Origin: Galactobacter valiniphilus
GTDB taxonomy: Bacteria; Actinomycetota; Actinomycetes; Actinomycetales; Micrococcaceae
Direction: 5' to 3'
DNA length: 64,000 bases
NCBI RefSeq assembly: GCF_003575975.1
Contig: NZ_QQXK01000004.1
Span: 1 to 64,000, forward strand
Below the pieces are notes generated by a model that was not told the origin of the DNA, ran no database searches, and saw only the letters and a program-made list of their open reading frames with translations. Of this stretch, positions 7,347 through 15,908 are shown in pieces. A program made the position numbers and the translations under genes. Within the stretch, counting starts at the first letter, position 1, and the number at the start of each line of letters is the position of its first letter.

Positions 7347-8905
7347 GACCACCAGCCCTTGCGGCGACTCTTCTTCTGATCGCCGTCGTGGGCCTCGAGG
7401 TAGTCGCGCAGATCGTCGTAGCGGCCGCCGTCCGCCGCGAAGCGCACCACATTGCGGGCCGAGGCGAGCCACTCGGCCGTGGAGGGGCGCACCTCCGCCA
7501 TGGCCTCGGCGAGGTGGTTCATGCCGATGGGCAGCACCTGCCCGGCCTGGATGGAATCCATCATGACCTTCTCCGAGGCGGTCGTGACGAGGTGCTCCAG
7601 GTCGGCGCCGGAGAAGCCCTCGGTGCCGCCCACGAGCGTCTCCAGGTGGATGCCGGCCACGGGGCGGGAGGCGAGCTGGCGGCGCATGATGGCCCCGCGC
7701 GCGGCCGGGTCCGGCGGGGAGACCAGCACCGAACGGTCGAGGCGGCCCGGGCGCATGACGGCCTCGTCCAGGTCCCACGGGTGGTTGGTGGCGGCCAGGA
7801 TGTAGAGGCCGTCGTTGTTGCCGGACATGGAGTCCATCTCCAGCAGCAGCTGGTTCACGGTGGAGCGCAGCCAGGACGAGGAACCCGACATGCTCGAGCG
7901 CTTCAGCGCCAGGGCGTCGATCTCGTCGAGGAAGAGCACCGTGGGGCTCTTCCTGGCGCTGGTCCGGGCCTCCTGGAAGACGGCGTGGATGTTCTTCTCC
8001 GTCTGGCCGTGGACGCCGTCCACCACATCCGTGATGACCACGGACATGAAGTCGGCCTCGAGCTCGCCGGCCACGGCGCGCGCCATGAAGGTCTTGCCGC
8101 AGCCGGGCGGCCCGTAGAGCAGCAGACCGCCGCGCAGGGATTTCTTGAACGCCTGCGCGATCGCCGCGTTGCGCATGGGCTGGATGAAGGACTCGTTGAG
8201 CCGGGCCTTCACGTTCTCCAGGCCGCCCACGTCCTCGAAGGTGACGCGCGGCAACGGGGGCTCGAGCGGGGCCACGCCCTCCTCGCCGCCGTCGCCGACC
8301 GTGTGCTCGATGAAGGGCGGGGGCACGTCGCTGCCGAGGTCCTGCTCGGCCTGAGACCAGTCGTAATCGGCCGCCGCGGAGGGCTCGGCGGGAACCGCCG
8401 GCTCGGCCGGCTCGGCCGGTAGCGCCTGGGCGGCGGCGTCCGGTGCGGGAGCGGCGGGGCCTTCCTGCCCGACGCCGCTCGGCGGGGCGGCGTTCATGAC
8501 ATCGCCCGGGGCGGGCGGCGGGGCCCATTCATCGACGAAGGCCGCCTGCTCAGGCGCGGCCTCGGGGGCCGGCGGGGCGGGCCACGCGGGCGTCACCGGC
8601 ACCTGCCCGGTGGCCGGCTCGTCCGGGGCGACGGGCTCGACCTGGGCGGTCTGCGCGGCTGGCTCGTCCGGGGCGGTCGGCGCGACTGGCTCTGCCGGCG
8701 CTGCGGCGGCCTGCGCCACCCCGGTCAGGATCGTCATGGCCCTGGCGTTCCCCGGCTGCGTCGTGAGCACCGTGGCGGCCTCGGTCACCGCCTCGGAGCG
8801 CAGCCCGGCGGCGGCCAGCAGCTCGGCCAGGGCGAGGCGCAACTCGGCGTTGTTCGGGTCCGCGGCCACGGCGGCCCGGACCGCCGCGATGGCGGCGTCG
8901 TTCAT
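7343..8905 (-). CDS. AAA+ family ATPase (Cdc48/FtsH-like core) with TPR-like N-terminus
   Basis: A 520-residue ATPase. Residues 1-65 form a TPR-like helical unit and 66-215 an Ala/Pro-rich acidic linker. The AAA core follows: Walker A GPPGCGKT at 265-272, Walker B LFLDEID at 324-330, sensor-1 AATNHPWDLD, and arginine fingers in MRPGRLDRS. The TFEDVGGLENVK entry segment is typical of classical AAA unfoldases such as Cdc48/VCP. No protease domain is present. The paired TPR membrane protein is probably its adaptor, so a protein-remodelling role at the membrane is inferred. The client is unknown. Confidence 0.88.
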   Translation of the reverse strand: MNDAAIAAVRAAVAADPNNAELRLALAELLAAAGLRSEAVTEAATVLTTQPGNARAMTILTGVAQAAAAPAEPVAPTAPDEPAAQTAQVEPVAPDEPATGQVPVTPAWPAPPAPEAAPEQAAFVDEWAPPPAPGDVMNAAPPSGVGQEGPAAPAPDAAAQALPAEPAEPAVPAEPSAAADYDWSQAEQDLGSDVPPPFIEHTVGDGGEEGVAPLEPPLPRVTFEDVGGLENVKARLNESFIQPMRNAAIAQAFKKSLRGGLLLYGPPGCGKTFMARAVAGELEADFMSVVITDVVDGVHGQTEKNIHAVFQEARTSARKSPTVLFLDEIDALALKRSSMSGSSSWLRSTVNQLLLEMDSMSGNNDGLYILAATNHPWDLDEAVMRPGRLDRSVLVSPPDPAARGAIMRRQLASRPVAGIHLETLVGGTEGFSGADLEHLVTTASEKVMMDSIQAGQVLPIGMNHLAEAMAEVRPSTAEWLASARNVVRFAADGGRYDDLRDYLEAHDGDQKKSRRKGWWS

Positions 8906-9102
8906 GATGCATTCCCCCTCGGATCGACCCCTGACGGCGTCAGGTCAAGCGTAGCCCGGCGGCCCGACGCCGACCCTCGAGAGCGCCGTCGGACGGCACC
9001 CAGCCGGTCGGACCGACCGCCCCTCCCCGCCCGCCGGAGCCGGGCCCGCACCACACTCTCCCGGCCCTCCCGCCCGCCGGCGCCCTGAGCCGGGAACGGC
9101 AA

Positions 9103-9140
9103 ACGCCGCGGCCGCCCCCACAAGGGGACGGCCGCGGCGT
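9103..9140 (-). terminator. Rho-independent terminator of purA
   Basis: Perfect 12-base arms (9103-9114 and 9129-9140, ACGCCGCGGCCG) enclose an inner CCCC/GGGG pair. On the minus strand the stem is followed by a short T run. It lies 33 bp after the purA stop. Confidence 0.7.
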
Positions 9141-9173
9141 CGTGCATCAAGGCCGCGTCAAGCGGCTCAAGCG

Positions 9174-10469
<1,296 letters not shown>

Positions 10470-10915
10470 CGGGTTCTCCCCTCCGTGTGCCGCGTTGCGC
10501 GGCGGTTTCCGGCTCCGTGCCGGGGCCCGGTTGCCCGGACACAGGAACGCCTCCCACATCGCGCGCTCTTCGAGTTGAGGCGGCGGGTGCAAGAGGCTCT
10601 TGCGATCAAAGTTTACCCGCCGGAGGGAGAAACGCTAAAGGCTGTGTCGTCGCGGGGCACCGGGAGACCCCGGGGCGCGGTCCTCTCCGGCGCTTTGAGG
10701 CCGGTTTCGCGCAATGAGGCGGGTATTTCGCGCCTCAAAGCTGTGGATCCAACGTACGACGGCGGCCGGGCGGGTCGGGCGGTGGGCGACCCGCGGCGCG
10801 GGGCCGGGTTCGGTGTGGAGCCGGGTGGGACCCAGCCCGCTCCCCATCTGGTCCGATTCTCGGCTCGTGGCGGCCACGCCCGCGGACCGACTGGTCAGTA
10901 CGTGGACAAGAGGGG
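10470..10915. other. 446-bp intergenic region upstream of purA
   Basis: No convincing gene. It holds the purA leader and two inverted repeats. GCAAGA-GGC-TCTTGC is at 10589-10603. Perfect 9-base arms CTTTGAGGC (10693-10701) and GCCTCAAAG (10732-10740) enclose two TTTCGCGC direct copies. The rest is GC-rich sequence without a start site I can support. Confidence 0.5.
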
Positions 10916-11257
10916 CTAGGACTCCGACGCGAGGCGCAGGGCGTCCTCCGCGAGCGCGGCCCAGTGGGCGTCGCCGCCCTCCGGGATGAGCACCCAGTCC
11001 TTGAAGGGGCGGCCCTTGCCGGAGGGGTCGAAGAGTTGGGCACCGGGCAGGGCCAGCGCCGCCTCGATCTCCGGGGTGTCGCGGCGCAGCTTCACTGCAA
11101 ACTCGTTACCGGAGAGGCAGGCCAGCGCCTTGCCTCCCAAGGTCAGGGCGCGGGTGCCGAACATGGCACCCTCCACCACCCCCGCCCCGGCCAGCTCGGC
11201 CTTGAGCGCGTCGAAGGCCGCGAGCGACTCGGGCGTGGTCGGCGACTTTTCACGCAT
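10916..11257 (-). CDS. TfoX N-terminal domain-like small protein
   Basis: A 113-residue protein matching the N-terminal domain of TfoX/Sxy proteins: the GAMFGTRALTLGGKALACL block (Met-Phe-Gly, then Gly-Lys), the FAVKLRRDTPEIEAAL segment, and a C-terminal KDWVLIPEGG helix. The C-terminal TfoX domain is missing, as in most actinobacterial members. In gammaproteobacteria TfoX drives competence; in actinobacteria no role is established. The start has an AAGGGA ribosome site. It stands alone. Confidence 0.82.
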   Translation of the reverse strand: MREKSPTTPESLAAFDALKAELAGAGVVEGAMFGTRALTLGGKALACLSGNEFAVKLRRDTPEIEAALALPGAQLFDPSGKGRPFKDWVLIPEGGDAHWAALAEDALRLASES

Positions 11258-11300
11258 GACTTCGTCCCTTCGTTGATCGATGTGGATCGCGCCGTGACCA

Positions 11301-11362
11301 CTCCACGCGCTTCCTTCATCTCCACTGAGATCCCCGCGTGGAGATGAAGGAAACGCGTGGAG
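11301..11362. repeat. 25-bp near-perfect inverted repeat (family C)
   Basis: Arms 11301-11325 and 11338-11362 match at 24 of 25 positions around a 12-nt loop; each contains TTCCTTCATCTCCAC or its complement. It lies between the start of the TfoX-like gene and the stop of the dehydrogenase gene, both on minus, and its right arm reaches to 9 bp from that stop. No T tract is present. I see no second copy in the window. Confidence 0.75.
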
Positions 11363-11371
11363 CGAGGGAGC

Positions 11372-12508
11372 TCAGGCCGTGGGCGCGGTCAGCGCACCGT
11401 CGGCGGCGGCCGAGCGCTGCACGGCGTCCAGCACGGCCTGCACCTGGGCGGCATCGGCGAAGGAGGGCCGAGGCTGCTCCCCCGCCGCCACGGCGCGCAC
11501 GAAGTCCACGGCCTGGTGGCTGAAGGCGTGCTCGTAGCCGAGCGCGTGGCCCGGCGGCCACCAGGCCGCGTAGGGGTGGCCTGGTTGGCTGACGTCGATG
11601 CGCGCGAAACCGGCCCGCTCGCCGTCGGCCACCCGGTAGAGCTCCACGAAGTTGGAGTCCGTGAGGTCGAACGCGATGGCGCCCTCCGTGCCGGAGAGCT
11701 CAACGCGCAGCGCGTTCTTGCGGCCCGTGGCGTAGCGCGTGGCCTCGAAGGCACCGAGCACCCCGCCGCTCAGGCGCGACGAGAAGACGGCGGCGTCGTC
11801 GACGTCCACCTCACCGCGCCCGCCGTCCGGCAGGGGGCGCGCGTCGACGAACGTGGAGGTGAGCGCGGAGACGCCCTCGATCGTGTGCCCGGAGACCCAC
11901 TGCGCGGCGTCGATGATGTGCGAGCCGATGTCGCCGAGGGCGCCCGAGCCGGCCAGCTCGGAGGCGAGCCGCCAGACCCACGGGGCCTCGGGGTCGGCGA
12001 GCCAGTCCTGCAGGTACTGAGCGCGCACCTGCCAGAGCCGGCCGAGGAAGCCCTCCTCCACCAGCTGGCGGGCGTAGGACAGGGCCGGCGTGCGGCGGTA
12101 GCTGAAGCCGCACATCGCCAGGGCGCCGCTGGCCGCGTGGGCCTCCTCCGCCGCCCGCGCCATGGCCGTCGCCTCGGCGAGCGTGTTGGCGAGCGGCTTC
12201 TCGCACAGGACGTGCTTGCCCGCCTGGAGCGCGGCAATGGCGATCTCCGCGTGGGTGTCGCCGGGCGTGCAGATGTCGATGACGTCGATGTCCTCGCGCG
12301 CGATCGCCTCGCGCCAATCCGTGGAGATCTCCGGGATGCCCCAGGTGTCCGCGAACTCCTGGGCCTTGAAGCCCTCCCGGCCCACGGCGAGCACCACCTC
12401 GGGCTTGAGCGGGAGGTCGAAGAAGGCGGGCGCCGTGCGCCAGGCGTGGGCGTGGGCGCGGCCCATGAAGGCGTGGCCGATGATCGCGATCCGCAGCGGG
12501 GTGGTCAT
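11372..12508 (-). CDS. Gfo/Idh/MocA family oxidoreductase
   Basis: A 378-residue NAD(P)-dependent sugar or inositol dehydrogenase. The N-terminal Rossmann motif is IAIIGHAFMGRAHAHAW. The CTPGDTHAEIAIAALQAGKHVLCEKPLA block carries the family EKP catalytic lysine. The C-terminal domain has GSGALGDIGSHIIDAAQW with the usual Asp and His. The first motif reads GHAFMG rather than the common GxGxxG, a variation found in the inositol-dehydrogenase branch. The substrate is not determined. It is divergent from a TetR-family gene 64 bp away, a plausible repressor. Confidence 0.9.
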   Translation of the reverse strand: MTTPLRIAIIGHAFMGRAHAHAWRTAPAFFDLPLKPEVVLAVGREGFKAQEFADTWGIPEISTDWREAIAREDIDVIDICTPGDTHAEIAIAALQAGKHVLCEKPLANTLAEATAMARAAEEAHAASGALAMCGFSYRRTPALSYARQLVEEGFLGRLWQVRAQYLQDWLADPEAPWVWRLASELAGSGALGDIGSHIIDAAQWVSGHTIEGVSALTSTFVDARPLPDGGRGEVDVDDAAVFSSRLSGGVLGAFEATRYATGRKNALRVELSGTEGAIAFDLTDSNFVELYRVADGERAGFARIDVSQPGHPYAAWWPPGHALGYEHAFSHQAVDFVRAVAAGEQPRPSFADAAQVQAVLDAVQRSAAADGALTAPTA

Positions 12509-12559
12509 GACCCCCAGCGTGCCGCAGTCACGGCGGCGAGCGGAAGGGGGAAGCGCCGA

Positions 12560-12565
12560 TAGGGT
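12560..12565 (+). promoter_or_regulatory. Leaderless -10 box of the TetR gene
   Basis: TAGGGT ends 7 nt before ATG 12573, matching the leaderless promoter pattern seen elsewhere in the window. Confidence 0.55.
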
Positions 12566-12572
12566 GGGGAGC

Positions 12573-13097
12573 ATGGCCCTTTCGCGCGACACCGTGGTGG
12601 AGACCGCCACGCGCATCCTGCGCGAATACGGGCTCGGCGACCTCACGATGCGCCGGCTCGCGCGCGAGCTCGGCGTGCAGCCCGGCGCCCTCTATTGGCA
12701 CGTCGCCAGCAAGCAGGACCTGCTCGTGGCCGTCACCGAGGCCTTGATGGACACGCTTCCGGTGCACGACGACGCGGTGGGCCTGGGCGATTGGCTCGCC
12801 TCCACACTGCTTCCGGTGCCGGACGCCGCGGACGTGGTCCGCGTGGCGCTGGCCTGGCGCCCCGAGGTCGTCAGCGCGCTGGCTGCCTTCGAGGAGCTCG
12901 CCGGTGCGGCCGGCGTGGGCGCGGGCGTTGCGGCCCGCCAGGCGTGGGCGCGCGGCGCGCTGGACCTCGTGCTCGGCGCGGTCGCCGACCATCAGGAGGG
13001 CGCGCGGGCCGCCGCGGCCCGCGAAACGGAACCGCCCGCCGTCGAGCATGCGCTGGAGCGCGTGCGCGAGGCGATGGAGCGCTGGGCGCGGGCGTAG
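12573..13097 (+). CDS. TetR family transcriptional regulator
   Basis: A 174-residue regulator, slightly short for the family. The N-terminal DNA-binding domain is clear: VVETATRILREYGLGDLTMRRLARELGVQPGALYWHVASKQDLL. The GALYWHV recognition helix resembles the TetR/TetR_C tetracycline-repressor branch. The C-terminal ligand domain is Ala-rich. It is divergent from the Gfo/Idh/MocA gene, so control of that gene and itself is likely but not shown. Confidence 0.9.
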   Translation: MALSRDTVVETATRILREYGLGDLTMRRLARELGVQPGALYWHVASKQDLLVAVTEALMDTLPVHDDAVGLGDWLASTLLPVPDAADVVRVALAWRPEVVSALAAFEELAGAAGVGAGVAARQAWARGALDLVLGAVADHQEGARAAAARETEPPAVEHALERVREAMERWARA

Positions 13098-13142
13098 CCG
13101 TCCGGAGCTGCGCACGCACGCACCCGGCTCACACCCCCACGA

Positions 13143-13208
13143 AAAACCGAGCCCTCCTGGACTTTCCGCGTCCTCGAGGACGCGGTTTGTTCAGGAGGGC
13201 TCGGTTTT
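13143..13208. terminator. Bidirectional terminator with nested palindrome
   Basis: The outer arms AAAACCGAGCCCTCCTG (13143-13159) and its complement (13192-13208) surround an inner palindrome at 13166-13185 (CCGCGTCCTCGAGGACGCGG). A and T runs flank both sides, and it sits between convergent genes, so it can stop transcription both ways. Confidence 0.85.
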
Positions 13209-13236
13209 CCGCCGCGCCGGAGGAACCGGCGGGCCG

Positions 13237-13851
13237 CTACTCGACGCCGACCGCGGCGGCCAGTTCGTTGGCGAAGGCCACCAAGGTCTCGAGCGGGATC
13301 TCGCTCGAGGTGGAGCTGAGGTTGATGACCCCGTCCTTGGTATCCACGTAACAGACGATGCTGTCGGTCGCTCCGGTTCCACCGCACCAACCGGTGCCGG
13401 CCCGGGTCTTGTCCTTCTTGATGTACTCCACCAGGCTCGCCAGCGGCGAGGAGAGCGGCGCACCCACCCCGATCATCTTGTGGTTGGCGTCCTTGTAGAG
13501 GACGGCCGGGCCGCTGCCGGCGTCGGCCGTGAAGCCCATGACTGTGGCGGGCAGGGACTTGGCGGCGCCGGACTTCATGACCTTGCCCTCCGCTGCGGGC
13601 TTGGCGTTCGAGCTGGCCGCTGCCGCGGAGCTCGACGCCTCCGTGGACGCCGAGGTCGGGGCCGCGGACGTCGTCTCGGCGGCCGGCGTGGAGGTGGTAG
13701 CTGAGCTCGCCGCGGTGGTGGCGGGAGCTGCCGCACTGCTCGGGGCCGAGGATGGGGTCGAGCTCACGCCTGGAGCGGTGCCGCCGCCGCAGGCGCTCAG
13801 GCCCAAGGCGGCGATCGCCAGGGCGGGCAGGAACAGGGCGTTCTTTTTCAT
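13237..13851 (-). CDS. Putative lipoprotein of unknown function
   Basis: A 204-residue exported protein. The lipoprotein signal peptide MKKNALFLPALAIAALGLSAC has its lipobox cysteine at residue 21. A Ser/Ala/Thr-rich linker to about residue 90 is typical of wall-spanning tethers. A small C-terminal domain follows with two cysteines (in GTGWCGGTG and DSIVCYVD) that could form a disulfide. The start follows a GGGGGAAAG ribosome site. I do not recognise the domain. Confidence 0.82.
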   Translation of the reverse strand: MKKNALFLPALAIAALGLSACGGGTAPGVSSTPSSAPSSAAAPATTAASSATTSTPAAETTSAAPTSASTEASSSAAAASSNAKPAAEGKVMKSGAAKSLPATVMGFTADAGSGPAVLYKDANHKMIGVGAPLSSPLASLVEYIKKDKTRAGTGWCGGTGATDSIVCYVDTKDGVINLSSTSSEIPLETLVAFANELAAAVGVE

Positions 13852-13916
13852 CTTTCCCCCAAAAAAATGACTGTGCTTTGATTCGCCCGCGCAGAGTATC
13901 GCCACCGTTTCGAGCA

Positions 13917-14150
13917 TCACGCCAGAACGAGTAGTTCACCGATCTCGCAGTCCAGCGCACGGCAGATCGCCACGAGGGTGGAAAAGCGGATGGCCTTGGC
14001 GCGGTCGTTCTTCAGGACCGAGAGGTTCACGATCGAGACCCCCACGGCGGCGCTGAGCTCCGTGACCGTCATGCCCCGCTCGGACAGCAGTTCGGTCAGG
14101 CGGCAGTGGACGCCGGAGAGGTCCTCCTCGAGGGGTTCGGCCGGGCTCAC
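13917..14150 (-). CDS. Small XRE/Cro-CI family regulator
   Basis: A 77-residue one-domain helix-turn-helix protein: MTVTELSAAVGVSIVNLSVLKNDRAKAIRFSTLVAICRALDCEIGELL. Its GTG start overlaps the TGA of the DUF2975 gene (GTGA). DUF2975 membrane proteins with such a small regulator form a recurrent pair (YozG type in firmicutes). It probably controls its own operon through the palindrome at 15001-15033. Confidence 0.9.
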   Translation of the reverse strand: MSPAEPLEEDLSGVHCRLTELLSERGMTVTELSAAVGVSIVNLSVLKNDRAKAIRFSTLVAICRALDCEIGELLVLA

Positions 14151-14989
14151 ACCAAGCCCTCCACGTCCTTGGCCGGGCGCGCCTTGTCCGCGGCCAGCTT
14201 CACGCCGGCGTTGAGCAGTTCGACGACCACGATGATCACGATCGCCACCCAGAGCGGAGTGAAAGCAATCTCCCCTCCCCCGAAGTGGGGCCCGTCCGGG
14301 AGCGGCATCGCCTGCGTGCCCTCCGTCTCGACATCGACTTCGTCAGGCTCGCGCACTTCCGGCGCAGCGTTCGGATCGACCCGCCACCAGGGAAGCGCCG
14401 CGTTACCCGCCTGGGCCTGGGCCATGAATTGAAGGAGTCCCCCGCCAAACCCGGCCACCAACACAATGATGGCGGTCCACCACGCCCGGCGGCGCAGCGT
14501 CGAGTTGAACGGATCCTCGACCAGCAGGTCGGTGCAGGCGCGGTGCACGAGCAACGCCACAGCAACGCAGGCGATGGCGATGAGCAGGTCACCGCTCGCA
14601 AGCAGGAGACGCGTCCCCCAACCGACGCCCTGCACAAAGATGTCCGCCTTGCTCATGCTCCCGCTGACGAGCGTCATCCCGTCATTGCTAGGCGCAGGCT
14701 CCGCAATGGGGCCCGCCGGCACCTGCGGCCAGTACGTACCAACGGGCACGTCATCAAATTCGACGGCATCGCTCATCAACACGCCGATAAGGCGCAGGAG
14801 GCCGCCGATCGAAAAGACCACGATGGCCGCCCAGGCCCAAAATCGCGCGAGGGCGACCGGAGTCGAACGAGGAAGAGACGCCGCGTCCTCAGGCACTCGA
14901 CGCCGATCGACCATCTTCACGAACAATCCACTCACCACGGCCGCCACCAGCACGGCAGCTGCCACGGTCATCCAACTGAGCACCTTCAC
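14147..14989 (-). CDS. DUF2975-like membrane protein
   Basis: A 280-residue protein with about four membrane spans: residues 5-25, a span near AIVVFSIGGLLRLIGVL, one near LLASGDLLIAIACVAVALLV, and a pair near the C-terminus (TAIIVLVAGFGGGLLQFM and PLWVAIVIIVVVELLNAGV). The order of spans and the coupled XRE gene fit the DUF2975 family, whose function is unknown. An acidic loop (EVREPDEVDVETEG) lies between the last two spans. The GTG start is 12 bp from the operator-like palindrome. Base composition is slightly lower in GC than its neighbours. Confidence 0.8.
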   Translation of the reverse strand: MKVLSWMTVAAAVLVAAVVSGLFVKMVDRRRVPEDAASLPRSTPVALARFWAWAAIVVFSIGGLLRLIGVLMSDAVEFDDVPVGTYWPQVPAGPIAEPAPSNDGMTLVSGSMSKADIFVQGVGWGTRLLLASGDLLIAIACVAVALLVHRACTDLLVEDPFNSTLRRRAWWTAIIVLVAGFGGGLLQFMAQAQAGNAALPWWRVDPNAAPEVREPDEVDVETEGTQAMPLPDGPHFGGGEIAFTPLWVAIVIIVVVELLNAGVKLAADKARPAKDVEGLV

Positions 14990-15000
14990 CGTCGCCCCAC

Positions 15001-15033
15001 TTATCGTTCATCGTTAATATCGACGAACGATAA
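15001..15033. promoter_or_regulatory. AT-rich operator-like inverted repeat upstream of DUF2975/XRE
   Basis: Perfect 9-base arms TTATCGTTC (15001-15009) and GAACGATAA (15025-15033) lie 12 bp upstream of the DUF2975 start. An extra ATCGTT copy begins at 15011. It is much more AT-rich than the surroundings. It is the likely operator/promoter of the pair, bound by the small XRE protein. Confidence 0.6.
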
Positions 15034-15106
15034 GGTAGCGGTCAGTCTGGCACGGCGGCAAGGGGCCGTCCGAAATCGAGGCGAGCTGCGTCGTCGTTCA
15101 GTGGAG

Positions 15107-15146
15107 CTCCGCGAAAACGGCCAAAAAGCCCGCCGAAAGCGCGGAG
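15107..15146 (-). terminator. Possible terminator of tdk
   Basis: CTCCGCG (15107-15113) and CGCGGAG (15140-15146) bracket an A-rich loop 35 bp beyond the tdk stop. Flanking it are two copies of GTCCGAAATCGA (from about 15068 and 15150). The stem is short, so confidence is low. Confidence 0.35.
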
Positions 15147-15181
15147 TTTGTCCGAAATCGAAGGCTCGCCGTGACCAGGCC

Positions 15182-15805
15182 TCAGCCCAGCCGGCCGCCG
15201 GACTCCTCCAGGTAGCAGGACGCGCAGAGCGACTCGTAGGAGACGTCCTCGCCGTCGATGGCGACCTGATCGCCGTCGAACACGATCTTGCCGTCCACCC
15301 GGCGCGTGTTGAACACGGCCTTGCGCCCGCAGCGGCAGATGGTCTTGAGCTCCTCGAGCGTGTGCGCCACCTCGAGCAGGCGCTGGGCGCCGGGGAACGC
15401 GTGCGTCAGGAAGTCGGTGCGGATGCCGTAGGCCAGCACCGGGACGTTATCCAGGACGGCGATGCGCAGCAGGTCGTCCACCTGCTCCGGGGAGAGGAAC
15501 TGCGCCTCGTCCACGAGCAGGCAGGCCACGGGCGGCACATCCACGTGGGGCACCAGCGCCTCGGGCGCGTCGCCGCGCGAGGCCTGCGCGAAGAGCTCGC
15601 GCACGTTCCCGTCGGCCGGGATGACGAGGTCGACCGCGCGGGTCACGCCGAGGCGCGAGACGATCGAGGTGTCCCCCTTCGTATCCACGCCGGGCTTGGC
15701 CAGCAGTACGCGCTGGCCGCGCTCCTCGTAGTTGAACGCCGCCTGCAGCAGACCCGTCGACTTGCCGGAGTTCATGGCTCCGTAGCGGAAGTACAGCTTA
15801 GCCAA
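15182..15805 (-). CDS. tdk: Thymidine kinase
   Basis: A 207-residue type II thymidine kinase that salvages thymidine to dTMP with ATP. Walker A is GAMNSGKST at the N-terminus, Walker B-like CLLVDEAQFL is central, and the zinc site is formed by CRCGRK and ESLCASCY. Length and order are normal. The start codon is TTG, placed by the MAKLYFRYG homology and an AAAGG ribosome site; weak translation initiation may limit expression. Confidence 0.95.
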   Translation of the reverse strand: MAKLYFRYGAMNSGKSTGLLQAAFNYEERGQRVLLAKPGVDTKGDTSIVSRLGVTRAVDLVIPADGNVRELFAQASRGDAPEALVPHVDVPPVACLLVDEAQFLSPEQVDDLLRIAVLDNVPVLAYGIRTDFLTHAFPGAQRLLEVAHTLEELKTICRCGRKAVFNTRRVDGKIVFDGDQVAIDGEDVSYESLCASCYLEESGGRLG

Positions 15806-15858
15806 GGCGGGCCTTTCACGTGGGTGGTGCGGGGGCGCGGATCAGTCTAGTCGGCACG

Positions 15859-15898
15859 GGCGACGGCCCCGGGAGTCGAAACCCCCGGGGCCGTCGCC
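15859..15898 (-). terminator. Terminator of the LAETG surface-protein gene
   Basis: Perfect 15-base arms (15859-15873 and 15884-15898, starting GGCGACGGCCCCGGG) around a 10-nt loop, 11 bp past the stop of the surface-protein gene and upstream of tdk. No long T run. Confidence 0.7.
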
Positions 15899-15908
15899 AC
15901 CAGCTGGA

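Noticed and set aside
5751-8528. A single 925-residue protein covering the TPR region and part of the ATPase region
   Set aside because: Its N-terminal half is low-complexity Arg/Gly/Pro sequence antiparallel in style to no family. The AAA+ ATPase lies in another frame there, and GTG 7346 gives a coupled TPR protein.
10470-10915. Riboswitch upstream of purA
   Set aside because: No purine-aptamer consensus or terminator/anti-terminator pair could be recognised, only two simple inverted repeats.
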